Shown piece after piece: positions 1-6,672 of a stretch of DNA of 8,359 bases. The translations under genes and the position numbers were made by a program. A model generated the notes under the pieces. The model ran no database searches and was not told where the DNA came from. It was given only the letters and a program-made list of their open reading frames with translations. Source of the stretch: an uncultured Eubacteriales bacterium (GTDB lineage Bacteria; Bacillota; Clostridia; Oscillospirales; Oscillospiraceae); contig CAJLWS010000056.1 of the NCBI GenBank assembly GCA_905210385.1, positions 1 through 8,359 of the forward strand, given 5' to 3'. How positions within the stretch are numbered: the first letter of the stretch is position 1; each line of letters opens with the position of its first letter.

Positions 1-2
1 CA

Positions 3-105
3 GAAAGCCGGAAAAGCCCGGAGTATCAAGGGAAAACAGCTCAAAAACTCGCGCAATACGGCCTCAAGGCTGCCCGTCGCGCTCCCCAGTTCTCCAAGCG
101 CTAAA
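3..105 (+). CDS. C-terminal end of an unidentified gene (5' part outside window)
   Basis: An open frame runs in from the left edge and ends with TAA at 103-105, giving about 34 residues that finish AQKLAQYGLKAARRAPQFSKR. The tail is basic and rich in Ala, Lys and Arg. I do not recognise the family, and no function can be assigned. The case for a real gene is that the stop codon lies 18 bases before a very strong hairpin terminator on the same strand, which is the usual layout at the end of a transcription unit. The other two + frames stay open further but read through the terminator, so they are less plausible. This gene converges on the minus-strand sugar operon, and about 580 bases separate the two stop codons. 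Confidence 0.45.
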
Positions 106-123
106 ACTGTTTCAAAACAGCTC

Positions 124-159
124 AAGAACCCCGAAAAACTGCGGTTTTTCGGGGTTCTT
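124..159 (+). terminator. strong hairpin terminator after the left-edge gene
   Basis: The arms at 124-139 and 144-159 are perfect reverse complements (16 bp) around the four-base loop TGCG. The outer stem is AAGAACCCCG/CGGGGTTCTT and the inner stem is A/T (AAAAAC/GTTTTT). It lies 18 bases after the TAA at 103-105 and is followed by CCATTTCACATCTTTTG, so the T-rich tail is weak but the stem is very stable. Because the stem is perfect, it could also stop transcripts coming from the minus strand. Confidence 0.8.
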
Positions 160-685
160 CCATTTCACATCTTTTGTTTCAGCTTGTCTGACTCTGGCAG
201 AATTTGAACCGGTTTAACCCCATTTTTCTTGATTAGTAAACGGGGCGGCAGGCCCTTTTTGACCCCGTTATGATTAAAAAATGGGGCAACTGCGAGCCGA
301 AATCGAGCCGTTTTTGAGGTGCTTTTACCCTGTCCTTTGCCCCTCGTTTTAGGCTCCTTTCTTTAGGTCTTTCTTTTTGAAAAAGCTGGCCTGATTTGTT
401 AGGATTTTACTGAGCCGAATCCAGTTTATCTTCTCCTTCTGAGTTGCCGCTGTTTCGCTTCAAGTGAATGAACTCGCACATTTGCGATCCAGCTTCTCTC
501 TACATATGAGCACAGAATGCAATTTTATGCCCAGTCGTATTATATTTGATTGACCAAATTATATAAGCACTAAACCAATCGTCTCAGCACCTGTTTTTCC
601 CTCTGGCGACGCAATTGCTCTGCCATGATGGCCAGTAAGGCAACTCGTGGAGGCTGAGCTTATCTGGAAAACAATATAATTGATC
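160..685. other. gene-poor spacer between converging units
   Basis: These roughly 525 bases are visibly more AT-rich than the coding sequence on their right and hold no convincing gene. They contain a long imperfect inverted repeat (218-286), two GAGCCG copies 11 bases apart (294-299 and 305-310) with a third at 412-417, a 6-bp CTTTTT/AAAAAG palindrome at 373-385, and an AT-rich stretch around 537-567. A 24-codon ATG ORF lies at 407-481 on the minus strand (begins MCEFIHLKRNSG) but has no ribosome site. No clear terminator for the pgmB end of the sugar operon is seen, so the operon transcript may run to the hairpin at 124-159. Confidence 0.6.
218..286. repeat. long imperfect inverted repeat
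   Basis: The left arm at 218-245 (starting CCCCATTTTT, ending AACGGGG) matches the reverse complement of the right arm at 263-286 (starting CCCCGTT, ending AAAAATGGGG). Both arms pair at their ends, with a looser middle of unequal length. The loop of 17 bases (246-262) contains GGCCCTTTTT. It could be a structured RNA end, a small mobile-element relic or a second bidirectional terminator. The sequence does not decide between these. Confidence 0.5.
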
Positions 686-1354
686 CTAATCGGCCAGTAA
701 TTCTGCTTTACGCAATTTCTGGCAAAGTACTGGAAGCTCTGTCAGTTTGGAGATAGATCTATCCGGTCCAAGCAAGGCTGTCCCATCCCCAATACTGACC
801 ACATAGAATCCGCCGGCCTTTGCGGCCTGGACTCCAGATGCGGCATCCTCCACAACTACACACTCCGCCGGGCAAAGGGCCAGCTTGTGTGCCGCCAATA
901 GGAATACCTCTGGATCTGGCTTGGATCGGGTGATCTGATTCCCATCTACCACTGCGTCAAAATATTGTTCCAGCTCGGTCCTCTCCAGAATGAGAGGAGC
1001 GTTCTTGCTGGACGAGCCGACAGCCAGCTTCCAGCCCTCGCTTTTCAAAGCGCAAAGCACCTCTGTGGCGTAGGGGGCCAGGGCCTCCACTCCCATCCGT
1101 TGAAGATAGGTTCGGTAGTGCTGGTTCTTTTCCTCCGCCATTTGCTCCTTCTCCGCCTGGGAATACCTCCTGTTCCCAAGGCTCAGGATAATCTCCAGGC
1201 TGTCCATCCGGCTGACCCCTCGGAGACGGTCATTCACCCGCTGGTCAAAGGGCAGGCCCAGCCGGTCGGCCAGGGCTTTCCAGGCCAGAAAGTGGTAACG
1301 GTCTGTATAGTAGAGCACGCCGTCCAGATCAAAGATCACGCCCCGCAGCCCCAT
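686..1354 (-). CDS. pgmB: beta-phosphoglucomutase
   Basis: This cytoplasmic HAD-superfamily enzyme (222 aa) interconverts beta-glucose 1-phosphate and glucose 6-phosphate through a beta-glucose 1,6-bisphosphate intermediate. It aligns almost position for position with the well-studied Lactococcus enzyme. It has the DLDGV loop with nucleophile Asp9 and acid/base Asp11, then YHF with His21 and the cap-domain GVSRMDSL with Arg49. These are followed by the SSSKN phosphate loop (114-118), SKPDP with Lys145, and VEDAASG with Glu169-Asp170 for magnesium. Length is normal. The ATG has a GGAGGG site eight bases upstream, and the start lies one base after the GH31 stop codon, so the two are translated in coupling. 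It is the last gene of the operon. Its substrate normally comes from an inverting GH65-type phosphorylase, and none is recognised in this window. Confidence 0.93.
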   Translation of the reverse strand: MGLRGVIFDLDGVLYYTDRYHFLAWKALADRLGLPFDQRVNDRLRGVSRMDSLEIILSLGNRRYSQAEKEQMAEEKNQHYRTYLQRMGVEALAPYATEVLCALKSEGWKLAVGSSSKNAPLILERTELEQYFDAVVDGNQITRSKPDPEVFLLAAHKLALCPAECVVVEDAASGVQAAKAGGFYVVSIGDGTALLGPDRSISKLTELPVLCQKLRKAELLAD

Positions 1355-1355
1355 A

Positions 1356-3356
1356 TCAGTGGCCCTCCGCGGGAACCAGCTCCCAGGTCAGAGGAAAAGC
1401 GGCATCCCCGTTCAGTTTAACCTCTCCCTTCTCCCAGGTGATATGCAGGTCGGTTCCCAATTCGTCCCGGAAGCGGAAGTGCCCTTGACTGCCTGCTAGC
1501 AGCAGGTGCAGCGGCCGCCCTTTGTCCACCCGATTGCCCACAGGGGAGCCCAGGGTAAGGCTTTCGTCCAGCCAGAGCGCCAAGCCGCAGCCCGCCCGCA
1601 GGAAGACGGGCAGCTTCCCGTCCCCGCCGGCCAGGATAGTCTGTCCTCCAGGCACCACCCGGCGGTCAAACAGGCCGATCCATTCTCCCTCCGAGAGATA
1701 GACCGGACGGGCATCGACATTCTCCTCCAGCAACGGGGCCACCAGCAGGCTGTCCCCCAGCAGGAACTCGTCCTCACATTCCCACGCCTGCAGGTCCTCC
1801 GGCCACTGGTAGACCAGCGGCCGCATCATGGGCCTGGACTGCTCCACGCAGTCCAGGGCGGTGGAGTACAAATAGGGCAGCAGGTTCATGCGCAGGTTGT
1901 GCCAGAATCGCATCTCATCCACGAACTCGGGCGCACCCCAGGCGGCCGCCAGGTTCCAGGGGCTGCGCTCATTGTTGCCCTCTCCACCGGGCATCAACTC
2001 CCGGAACTGACCGCCATCCGGCTCGGAGTGCCACTGCATCACTGGGCAGAAGCAGGCCAGCTGGGTGGCCCGGCGGTACAGATCCAGGGTGGGCAGCGGG
2101 CCGGCAAAGCCACCAATGTCAAAACCCCAGAAGGGGATGCCGGTCAGGGCCGCAGACAGCCCCGCCCGCAGGGCGCTGGCCAGCTCGCTGTTCTGGGACT
2201 GCTGATCCCCAGCCCAGTGGATGGGGGTGGTGTGCTGCCCTGCATACCCTGCCCGGCTAAACAGGGCCTGACCTGGTCTCAGATGCCTGGTATACGCCTG
2301 CGTATACTGCTGGGCATAGCGGTTCTTTCCCGTCCGGCCGGTGCTGCCATCTGCAAAGCGCACGTCCTCCCGGTAGATGAACTCCCCACCATCCGTTTTG
2401 AATCCGTCCACCCCAAGCTCGGTGAGGTATTCTCGCTTGGCAAACCAGGATTCCTCCGTGTCCGGGCTGGTGAAGTCAGGGATCATGGAGCCGGCAAACC
2501 AGTGCCCTTCCGGGATAACATAGGGGCTGCCGTCCCCGTTTTGGACGCAGAGACCTCTGGCAACGGCATCCGCCCGATCCAGCTCGTTTTGCGCATTGAT
2601 CGTCTCATCGGGCCCCTGCTTCTTATAGACAGGGATCTGCCACAGCAGGAAATGGATCCCCCTGTCGTGCAGCCGCCGGACCATGCCGGCGGGGTCCGGC
2701 CAGGGAGAGTGGGAAAAATCAAAGTCCTCCAGCCGGAACGCGCCCCCGTCCGGCTTGGGGGTATAGCAGGCCCCCCGAAAGATGTAGAAGGTGGCCTCAT
2801 CGCTCCACGCCTCGGCCACCAGGGCACACACCGGGAACCCGTGTTCCTCCGCCTGGGCGGCCGCCCGCTCCACCTTCTCCTGGCTGTCCCAGTGGTTGGC
2901 GGAGATCCACGGGCCAAAGGTCCATTTGGGGGGCAGCTTGGCCGGGCCGAACAGGCTCATATAGTCCTGGATTATGCCACCAGGCGTTCCTTCAAAGAGC
3001 ACTACGCGGCAATCCACAGGTAGCTCGGCGCGGATGACCTCCCGATCAAAGTGGAAAGCGGTCTGCTCCGCTGTGTCCGCGTAGAGACCGAAGCCGGTGT
3101 CCGTCCAGAGGAAGGGTGCTGGGCAATAGGTCTTCTCCCCCTGAAAGCAGAACTTCTCCTCTACCCCGTTGACCGCCGTATACCCCTTTTGGTTGACAGC
3201 GTTGTATTTCTCCCCCATGCCGTAGGCGCCATGATAGCCCAGGCGGACCGTCAGCTCTCCCCGCTTCCCTTCGGGGCTCCAGAAGAGAGCGGCGCGGCCG
3301 CCGGGATAGGAGAACTCCAGCGATTGCGCCTGTTGGGAGCACAGCATCTCTCTCAT
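1356..3356 (-). CDS. GH31 family alpha-glycosidase (cytoplasmic)
   Basis: A retaining glycoside hydrolase of family 31 (666 aa) that probably releases terminal alpha-linked sugars from the imported oligosaccharide. The short N-terminal beta-sandwich carries the family motif YGMGEKYNAVNQKG (45-58). The TIM barrel runs from about 140 to 500. The nucleophile is Asp322 in DGFKTDGGE, and the probable acid/base is Asp384 in HWAGDQQSQNS, 62 residues later as expected. FWGFDIGGF (409-417) and the C-terminal sheet segment FLLGDSLLVAPLLEE (531-545) are also typical. There is no signal peptide, so it acts inside the cell. The FKTD nucleophile context recalls alpha-xylosidases such as YicI, and WSDEATFYIF (184-193) suggests a distinct subgroup. 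Alpha-glucosidase, alpha-xylosidase and alpha-galactosidase all remain possible, though pgmB favours a glucose-containing substrate. The start is supported by AAGGGG seven bases upstream, overlapping the permease stop region. Confidence 0.88.
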   Translation of the reverse strand: MREMLCSQQAQSLEFSYPGGRAALFWSPEGKRGELTVRLGYHGAYGMGEKYNAVNQKGYTAVNGVEEKFCFQGEKTYCPAPFLWTDTGFGLYADTAEQTAFHFDREVIRAELPVDCRVVLFEGTPGGIIQDYMSLFGPAKLPPKWTFGPWISANHWDSQEKVERAAAQAEEHGFPVCALVAEAWSDEATFYIFRGACYTPKPDGGAFRLEDFDFSHSPWPDPAGMVRRLHDRGIHFLLWQIPVYKKQGPDETINAQNELDRADAVARGLCVQNGDGSPYVIPEGHWFAGSMIPDFTSPDTEESWFAKREYLTELGVDGFKTDGGEFIYREDVRFADGSTGRTGKNRYAQQYTQAYTRHLRPGQALFSRAGYAGQHTTPIHWAGDQQSQNSELASALRAGLSAALTGIPFWGFDIGGFAGPLPTLDLYRRATQLACFCPVMQWHSEPDGGQFRELMPGGEGNNERSPWNLAAAWGAPEFVDEMRFWHNLRMNLLPYLYSTALDCVEQSRPMMRPLVYQWPEDLQAWECEDEFLLGDSLLVAPLLEENVDARPVYLSEGEWIGLFDRRVVPGGQTILAGGDGKLPVFLRAGCGLALWLDESLTLGSPVGNRVDKGRPLHLLLAGSQGHFRFRDELGTDLHITWEKGEVKLNGDAAFPLTWELVPAEGH

Positions 3357-3360
3357 ACGA

Positions 3361-4188
3361 TCACCCCTTGATCCCGCCGGCCATCAGGCCGTTCTTGAAG
3401 TATCTCTGGGCAAACAGGTAGATGATAATGATCGGGATCATGGAGATCAGACTGCCCGCCATGAGCACGTTGTACTCCGTGTTGTACTGGCCGTTCAACG
3501 TGGACAGGGCGATGGGCAGGGTCATCTTATCCCGGTCGGTCAGCATCAGCAACGGCCAGAGGTAATCGTTCCACGCCTCCATGAAGGTGGTCACCGCCAA
3601 GGTAGCCAGGGTGGGCGCGCACAGGGGCAGCGCGACCCTGCTGTATATCTGGAAGATGTTTGCCCCGTCGATCCTGGCCGCGTCCATGTAGTCAGCCGGT
3701 ATGGTGCGCATCTGCTGCACCAGCATGAACACGGCGAAAGGGCGGAAGATAGAGGGCAAAATCACACTGGCATAGCTGTCGATCAGCCCCAGCCGATTCA
3801 TGATGACGAACAAGGGGATCATAGTGACCTGGGTGGGCACCATCATAGTGGCCAGGTAGAGTTTGAGCAAAAGGTCGCCGCAGCGGAAGCGGATCTTGGC
3901 AAAGGCAAATGCCGCCATGGAGGACGAGATCAGAGTAATGACTGTATAGGACACGGAGATAAACAGGCTGTTCCCGATGGTCCGCAGGAACGGAAAACGG
4001 GAAAAGACCTCAACATAAGCGTCCAGGGATGGATCTTCTGGAATCCACTCAATGGGAATAGACATGAGTGCGCCCCGGCTCTTGAGGGAAGTAGAGATCA
4101 TCCACAGGAAGGGAATCATGGCCACGATGGCCAGGGCGATGGACACCACATAGTACCCCGTGGTACTCAGTCTGCGCTTAGCTTTCAT
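3361..4188 (-). CDS. CUT1 sugar ABC transporter permease, MalG-like
   Basis: The second inner-membrane permease of a carbohydrate ABC importer (275 aa). Hydrophobic segments lie near 12-33, 72-97, 108-130, 140-160, 190-212 and 243-262, giving the six helices usual for MalG relatives. The cytoplasmic EAA loop that contacts the ATPase is clear at 169-189 (DAARIDGANIF followed by VALPL). The C-terminus QRYFKNGLMAGGIKG is the family's signature tail. The start overlaps the end of the upstream permease by 11 bases, with an AGGTGG ribosome site inside that gene, so coupled translation is expected. Four bases separate its stop from the GH31 start. The sugar cannot be read from the permease sequence. 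Confidence 0.93.
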   Translation of the reverse strand: MKAKRRLSTTGYYVVSIALAIVAMIPFLWMISTSLKSRGALMSIPIEWIPEDPSLDAYVEVFSRFPFLRTIGNSLFISVSYTVITLISSSMAAFAFAKIRFRCGDLLLKLYLATMMVPTQVTMIPLFVIMNRLGLIDSYASVILPSIFRPFAVFMLVQQMRTIPADYMDAARIDGANIFQIYSRVALPLCAPTLATLAVTTFMEAWNDYLWPLLMLTDRDKMTLPIALSTLNGQYNTEYNVLMAGSLISMIPIIIIYLFAQRYFKNGLMAGGIKG

Positions 4189-5104
4189 AATGCACCCACC
4201 TTTTCTGTCCCTTCATCTGGATGGCGGTACAGGTCATGATGATGACAAACAGGATCCAGGAAAAGGCGGCCGCGTAACCCATCCGGTAGTACCGGAAGCC
4301 GTATTTATAGATACGTTCCACCATGACCTGGGTCGCTCCGTTAGGTCCGCCATCCGTCATGATCATGATTTGCGGAAACAGCTGGAATGCGTTGATCAGG
4401 CTGACGATGAGCACGTAGAAAATGGCCGGCGTCATCAGCGGCAGAGTGATCTTCCAGAATTTCTGCCAGGGGCCTGCCCCGTCCAGGGAGGCCGCCTCGT
4501 AGTAGGTCTTGTTGATGCCCACCATTCCAGACAGTAGGATCAGCCCGAAAAACCCCATATCCTTCCACACGGACACCAGTACGATGGCAGGCATGGCCCA
4601 CACCTCGTCCAGAAGCCAGCCCGGTCCCTGGATGCCAAAGATGGCCAGAATGTTGTTTACCGCTCCATACTCTGGGGAAAGCATGGACTTCCAAATCATA
4701 GATGCAGCTACCCAGGAGGTGAGCACCGGGATGTAGTAGATGATGCGGAAGGCGGTCACACCCCGGTGCGGACGGTTGAGCAGATAGGCCACCCCCAGGG
4801 ATGCGATGAGCATCAGGGGAATGTACAGAATGATATAGCGGAAGGTGTTCCACAGCACGCCCCAGAACTCCGAACTGGAGAGGATGGCCTGATAGTTGTC
4901 CAGCCCGATGAAATGCTCCTGGAAGAAACCGGGCTCTGTCAGCGAGTCCAGGCCGTTCCAGTCGGTCAGACTGATCACAGCGGACACGATCAGCGGCAAC
5001 AGGGAAAAGATCATCAGACCGATCAGGCTGGGCAGCAGGAAGGGAGATGCGGTGATCAGCCCCTCCCTTTTAGGGCCCTTACGCCCCTTTCGTTTGCCAA
5101 ACAT
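4178..5104 (-). CDS. CUT1 sugar ABC transporter permease, MalF-like
   Basis: The first permease of the importer (308 aa), partner of the MalG-like protein. A basic cytoplasmic N-terminus (MFGKRKGRKGPKREG) leads into helices near 22-45, 85-108, 120-140, 170-193, 222-245 and 275-295. The EAA loop is at 203-222 (EAASLDGAGPW followed by ITLPL). MTDGGPNGATQV (249-260) is the conserved segment of the MalF/UgpA group. There is no large periplasmic insert like that of E. coli MalF, which fits Gram-positive relatives. The ATG is preceded by the strong site AGGAGGTG with eight bases of spacing. Upstream, a hairpin separates it from the binding-protein gene, so it is probably expressed at a lower level than that protein. 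Confidence 0.94.
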   Translation of the reverse strand: MFGKRKGRKGPKREGLITASPFLLPSLIGLMIFSLLPLIVSAVISLTDWNGLDSLTEPGFFQEHFIGLDNYQAILSSSEFWGVLWNTFRYIILYIPLMLIASLGVAYLLNRPHRGVTAFRIIYYIPVLTSWVAASMIWKSMLSPEYGAVNNILAIFGIQGPGWLLDEVWAMPAIVLVSVWKDMGFFGLILLSGMVGINKTYYEAASLDGAGPWQKFWKITLPLMTPAIFYVLIVSLINAFQLFPQIMIMTDGGPNGATQVMVERIYKYGFRYYRMGYAAAFSWILFVIIMTCTAIQMKGQKRWVHYES

Positions 5105-5136
5105 TGCGAGAACACCTCCTCAAAAAGATGGAAGAA

Positions 5137-5160
5137 GGGGAGGGGCGCAAGCCCCTCCCC
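5137..5160 (-). terminator. intercistronic hairpin / partial terminator between binding protein and permease
   Basis: On the minus strand GGGGAGGGGC, loop TTGC and GCCCCTCCCC form a perfect 10-bp GC-rich stem. It is followed by TTCTTCCATCTTTTT (5136-5122), a T-rich tail broken by C, A and G. It lies nine bases after the binding-protein stop and just before the permease ribosome site. The layout fits a leaky terminator and 3' stabiliser that makes the binding protein more abundant than the permeases, as known for the malE-malF gap in other bacteria. How much read-through occurs cannot be judged from sequence. Confidence 0.75.
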
Positions 5161-5169
5161 CACCCACGA

Positions 5170-6474
5170 TCAGTTCAGCGAGATCTGCGCCTCGCACTGA
5201 GCCTGGGCCTGATCCAGCGCCTCCTGCACCGTCATGGAGCCGTTGGCAGCGGCGGACAGGCACTCGCCGATGATGTCGCTCATCAGGGCGTAGTCCTCGA
5301 TGACCGGCGGGACCACCAGGTAGTCCAGGGAGTCAAACACGGCCTGGCGGTTTTCCGGCGGTGTAATGTCCAGATAGGAGGACAGGGTCTCCTGGTCGTT
5401 CACCGCGGGGAGGTCCCAGCCTGCCTCAATGCGGATCTGGGCGGCGGTGGGACTGGAGGCCAGCCAGGTGATCCAGGTGGCCGCAGCTTCCTTGTTCTCA
5501 CTTTCCGCGTTGATCACCAGGCCATTGGAGAAGAAGTGGGTAGCCTTTTGCTCCTGGCCGGGCTCGATGGTGATGTCCCACTCAAAGTCACAGCCGTCGG
5601 TGAAGGTCTGGAAGGCCCAGATGCCGGTGGGGATCATGCCCAGGCGACCGCTCATGAACAGGTCCCAGTCGCCCATACCGCCCATCTGTACCTCCGTGGG
5701 CTGGACGTTGCTGACCAGCACCCGGTCGGCCATCATCTGGGCCGCGGCCACGTTCTCCGGGGAGTTAATGGTGAACTCGGTCCGGTCCTCGTTCAGCAGG
5801 CTGCCGCCGAACTGGGCACAGGCCTTATAGAACTCGTTGTAAGTAAGGGGCTGATAGTAGCCGTAGATGTCGTCGCCCAGGGCCCGGATGGCCTCAGCGG
5901 CCTCCTGCACATCCTCCTGCGTCCAATCCGCGTTTGGATAGTCAATGTTGGCCTGGTCAAACAGATCCTTGTTGTAAATCAGAACTACGTTGGAGAAGTT
6001 GCCGGGCAGGCCGTACTGGGTACCGTTCACGTTGAAGGCGCTCAGGGCGGTCTCGTCCAGAGAGCTCAGATCCACACCGGTGATTTCCGCCAGTACGCCG
6101 TTATTGGCATAGGAGGCGAAATTCTCGATGTTCAGCTCGTAGCAGTCCGGGGCGGTACCGCCTACCACGCGGGTCTGCATCTGGGTGAAGTAGTCGGCCA
6201 TGGCGATAGTCTCGATCTCCACGGTGATATTGGGATACTCCTCGTGGAAGGCCTCGTACATCCGCTGCAGAGTCTCCTCGTTGCCGCCGGATGCGTTGAA
6301 GTTACAATAAGTAATTGTGACAGGCTCCCCAGACGGGTCTTCGGTCTCCTGACTCTGGGTGTTTTCAGGAGTCTGGCTACCTGTCGCCTCAGAACCGGAA
6401 TCCGTACAGGCCGTACCGATCAGGCTGATGACCAGCAATCCCGCAAGCAGCGAAAGAAGCGTACGTTTCTTCAT
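5170..6474 (-). CDS. sugar-binding lipoprotein of CUT1 ABC importer
   Basis: An extracellular solute-binding protein of family 1 (434 aa) that delivers an oligosaccharide to the two downstream permeases. The N-terminus is a lipoprotein signal: MKKR, a hydrophobic core (5-20) and a cysteine at residue 23 in GTAC, an acceptable lipobox though it lacks the usual Leu at -3. A Ser/Thr/Glu-rich linker (24-51) tethers the domain to the membrane surface. Typical family segments follow: FHEEYPNITVEIE (76-88), APDCYELN (108-115), YGLPGNFSNVVLIYNKDLFD (154-173), DWTQEDVQEAAEAI (183-196), MSGRLGMIPTGIWAF (274-288) and AATWITWLASSPTAAQ (331-346). The start is fixed by AGGAGG eight bases upstream of the ATG. 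The ligand is not predictable; the GH31 and PgmB neighbours suggest an alpha-glucoside. Confidence 0.94.
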   Translation of the reverse strand: MKKRTLLSLLAGLLVISLIGTACTDSGSEATGSQTPENTQSQETEDPSGEPVTITYCNFNASGGNEETLQRMYEAFHEEYPNITVEIETIAMADYFTQMQTRVVGGTAPDCYELNIENFASYANNGVLAEITGVDLSSLDETALSAFNVNGTQYGLPGNFSNVVLIYNKDLFDQANIDYPNADWTQEDVQEAAEAIRALGDDIYGYYQPLTYNEFYKACAQFGGSLLNEDRTEFTINSPENVAAAQMMADRVLVSNVQPTEVQMGGMGDWDLFMSGRLGMIPTGIWAFQTFTDGCDFEWDITIEPGQEQKATHFFSNGLVINAESENKEAAATWITWLASSPTAAQIRIEAGWDLPAVNDQETLSSYLDITPPENRQAVFDSLDYLVVPPVIEDYALMSDIIGECLSAAANGSMTVQEALDQAQAQCEAQISLN

Positions 6475-6526
6475 GATTCTCTCCTCCTATTCATGAATTC
6501 TTTTCATATTCTTCTTGATTTCCGCG

Positions 6527-6561
6527 CTCTTTTCGCTTACAATAGTTGCCGGCGAAAAGAG
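6527..6561 (-). repeat. hairpin 2 of tandem pair (10-bp stem, 15-base loop)
   Basis: The arms CTCTTTTCGC (6527-6536) and GCGAAAAGAG (6552-6561) are perfect reverse complements around a 15-base loop. In the minus-strand transcript it sits 38 bases before the ribosome site of the binding protein. No T tract follows it on the minus strand, so it does not look like an intrinsic terminator in that direction. RNA processing, stabilisation or protein binding are possible roles. Confidence 0.6.
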
Positions 6562-6582
6562 GTTTTCCAAACCCTTTTCCTG

Positions 6583-6617
6583 CGGCTTGCACAGGCTTTG
6601 ACGGGCGGTGCAAGCCG
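6583..6617 (-). repeat. hairpin 1 of tandem pair (10-bp stem, 15-base loop)
   Basis: The arms CGGCTTGCAC (6583-6592) and GTGCAAGCCG (6608-6617) are perfect reverse complements with a 15-base loop, the same stem and loop lengths as the neighbouring hairpin. In the minus-strand transcript it comes 56 bases after the repressor stop, directly after AAAGGAGGAAAA. On the + strand the stem is followed by TTTTCCTCCTTT, so it could terminate an antisense transcript. On the minus strand it is followed by CAGGAAAAGGG, which is no terminator tail. Confidence 0.6.
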
Positions 6618-6672
6618 TTTTCCTCCTTTCCCTCATAGTTCTTGGCATTTACCCCTGCCTCAGATGCTGAAC

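Larger units (their letters stand above)
6475..6672 (-). other. repressor-transporter intergenic region
   Basis: This gap of about 200 bases between the repressor and the binding-protein gene holds two tandem hairpins, listed separately, and a 10-bp palindrome ATTCATGAAT at 6489-6498 beside the AGGAGG ribosome site of the lipoprotein (6483-6488). I find no good -35/-10 pair and no copy of the TTTAATCG-type operator. The transporter genes are therefore probably transcribed from the promoter ahead of the repressor. An AAAGGAGG sequence (6622-6629) lies eight bases before a TTG that opens a 38-codon frame, discussed under findings. Confidence 0.55.

Noticed and set aside
195..213. tRNA-like T-arm text on the minus strand (GGTTCAAATTCTGCCA)
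   Set aside because: The flanking bases do not form a T-stem, and no anticodon or D arm lies upstream. It could at most be an attachment-site relic.
540..566. Promoter-like TTGACC/TATAAT text in the AT-rich spacer
   Set aside because: The boxes are not at usable spacing in either direction, and no gene starts nearby.
1506..3023. Long + strand open frame opposite GH31 (505 codons)
   Set aside because: It is antisense to a gene with intact catalytic motifs, and its product is Pro/Gly/His/Arg-rich low-complexity sequence.
1356..3356. Sulfoquinovosidase (YihQ-type) identity for the GH31 protein
   Set aside because: The active-site surroundings do not show the sulfonate-binding pattern I would expect, and the pgmB neighbour points to a glucoside.
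6583..6617. Intrinsic terminator after the repressor gene
   Set aside because: The stem is followed on the transcribed strand by CAGGAAAAGGG with no T tract, so termination in that direction is unlikely.
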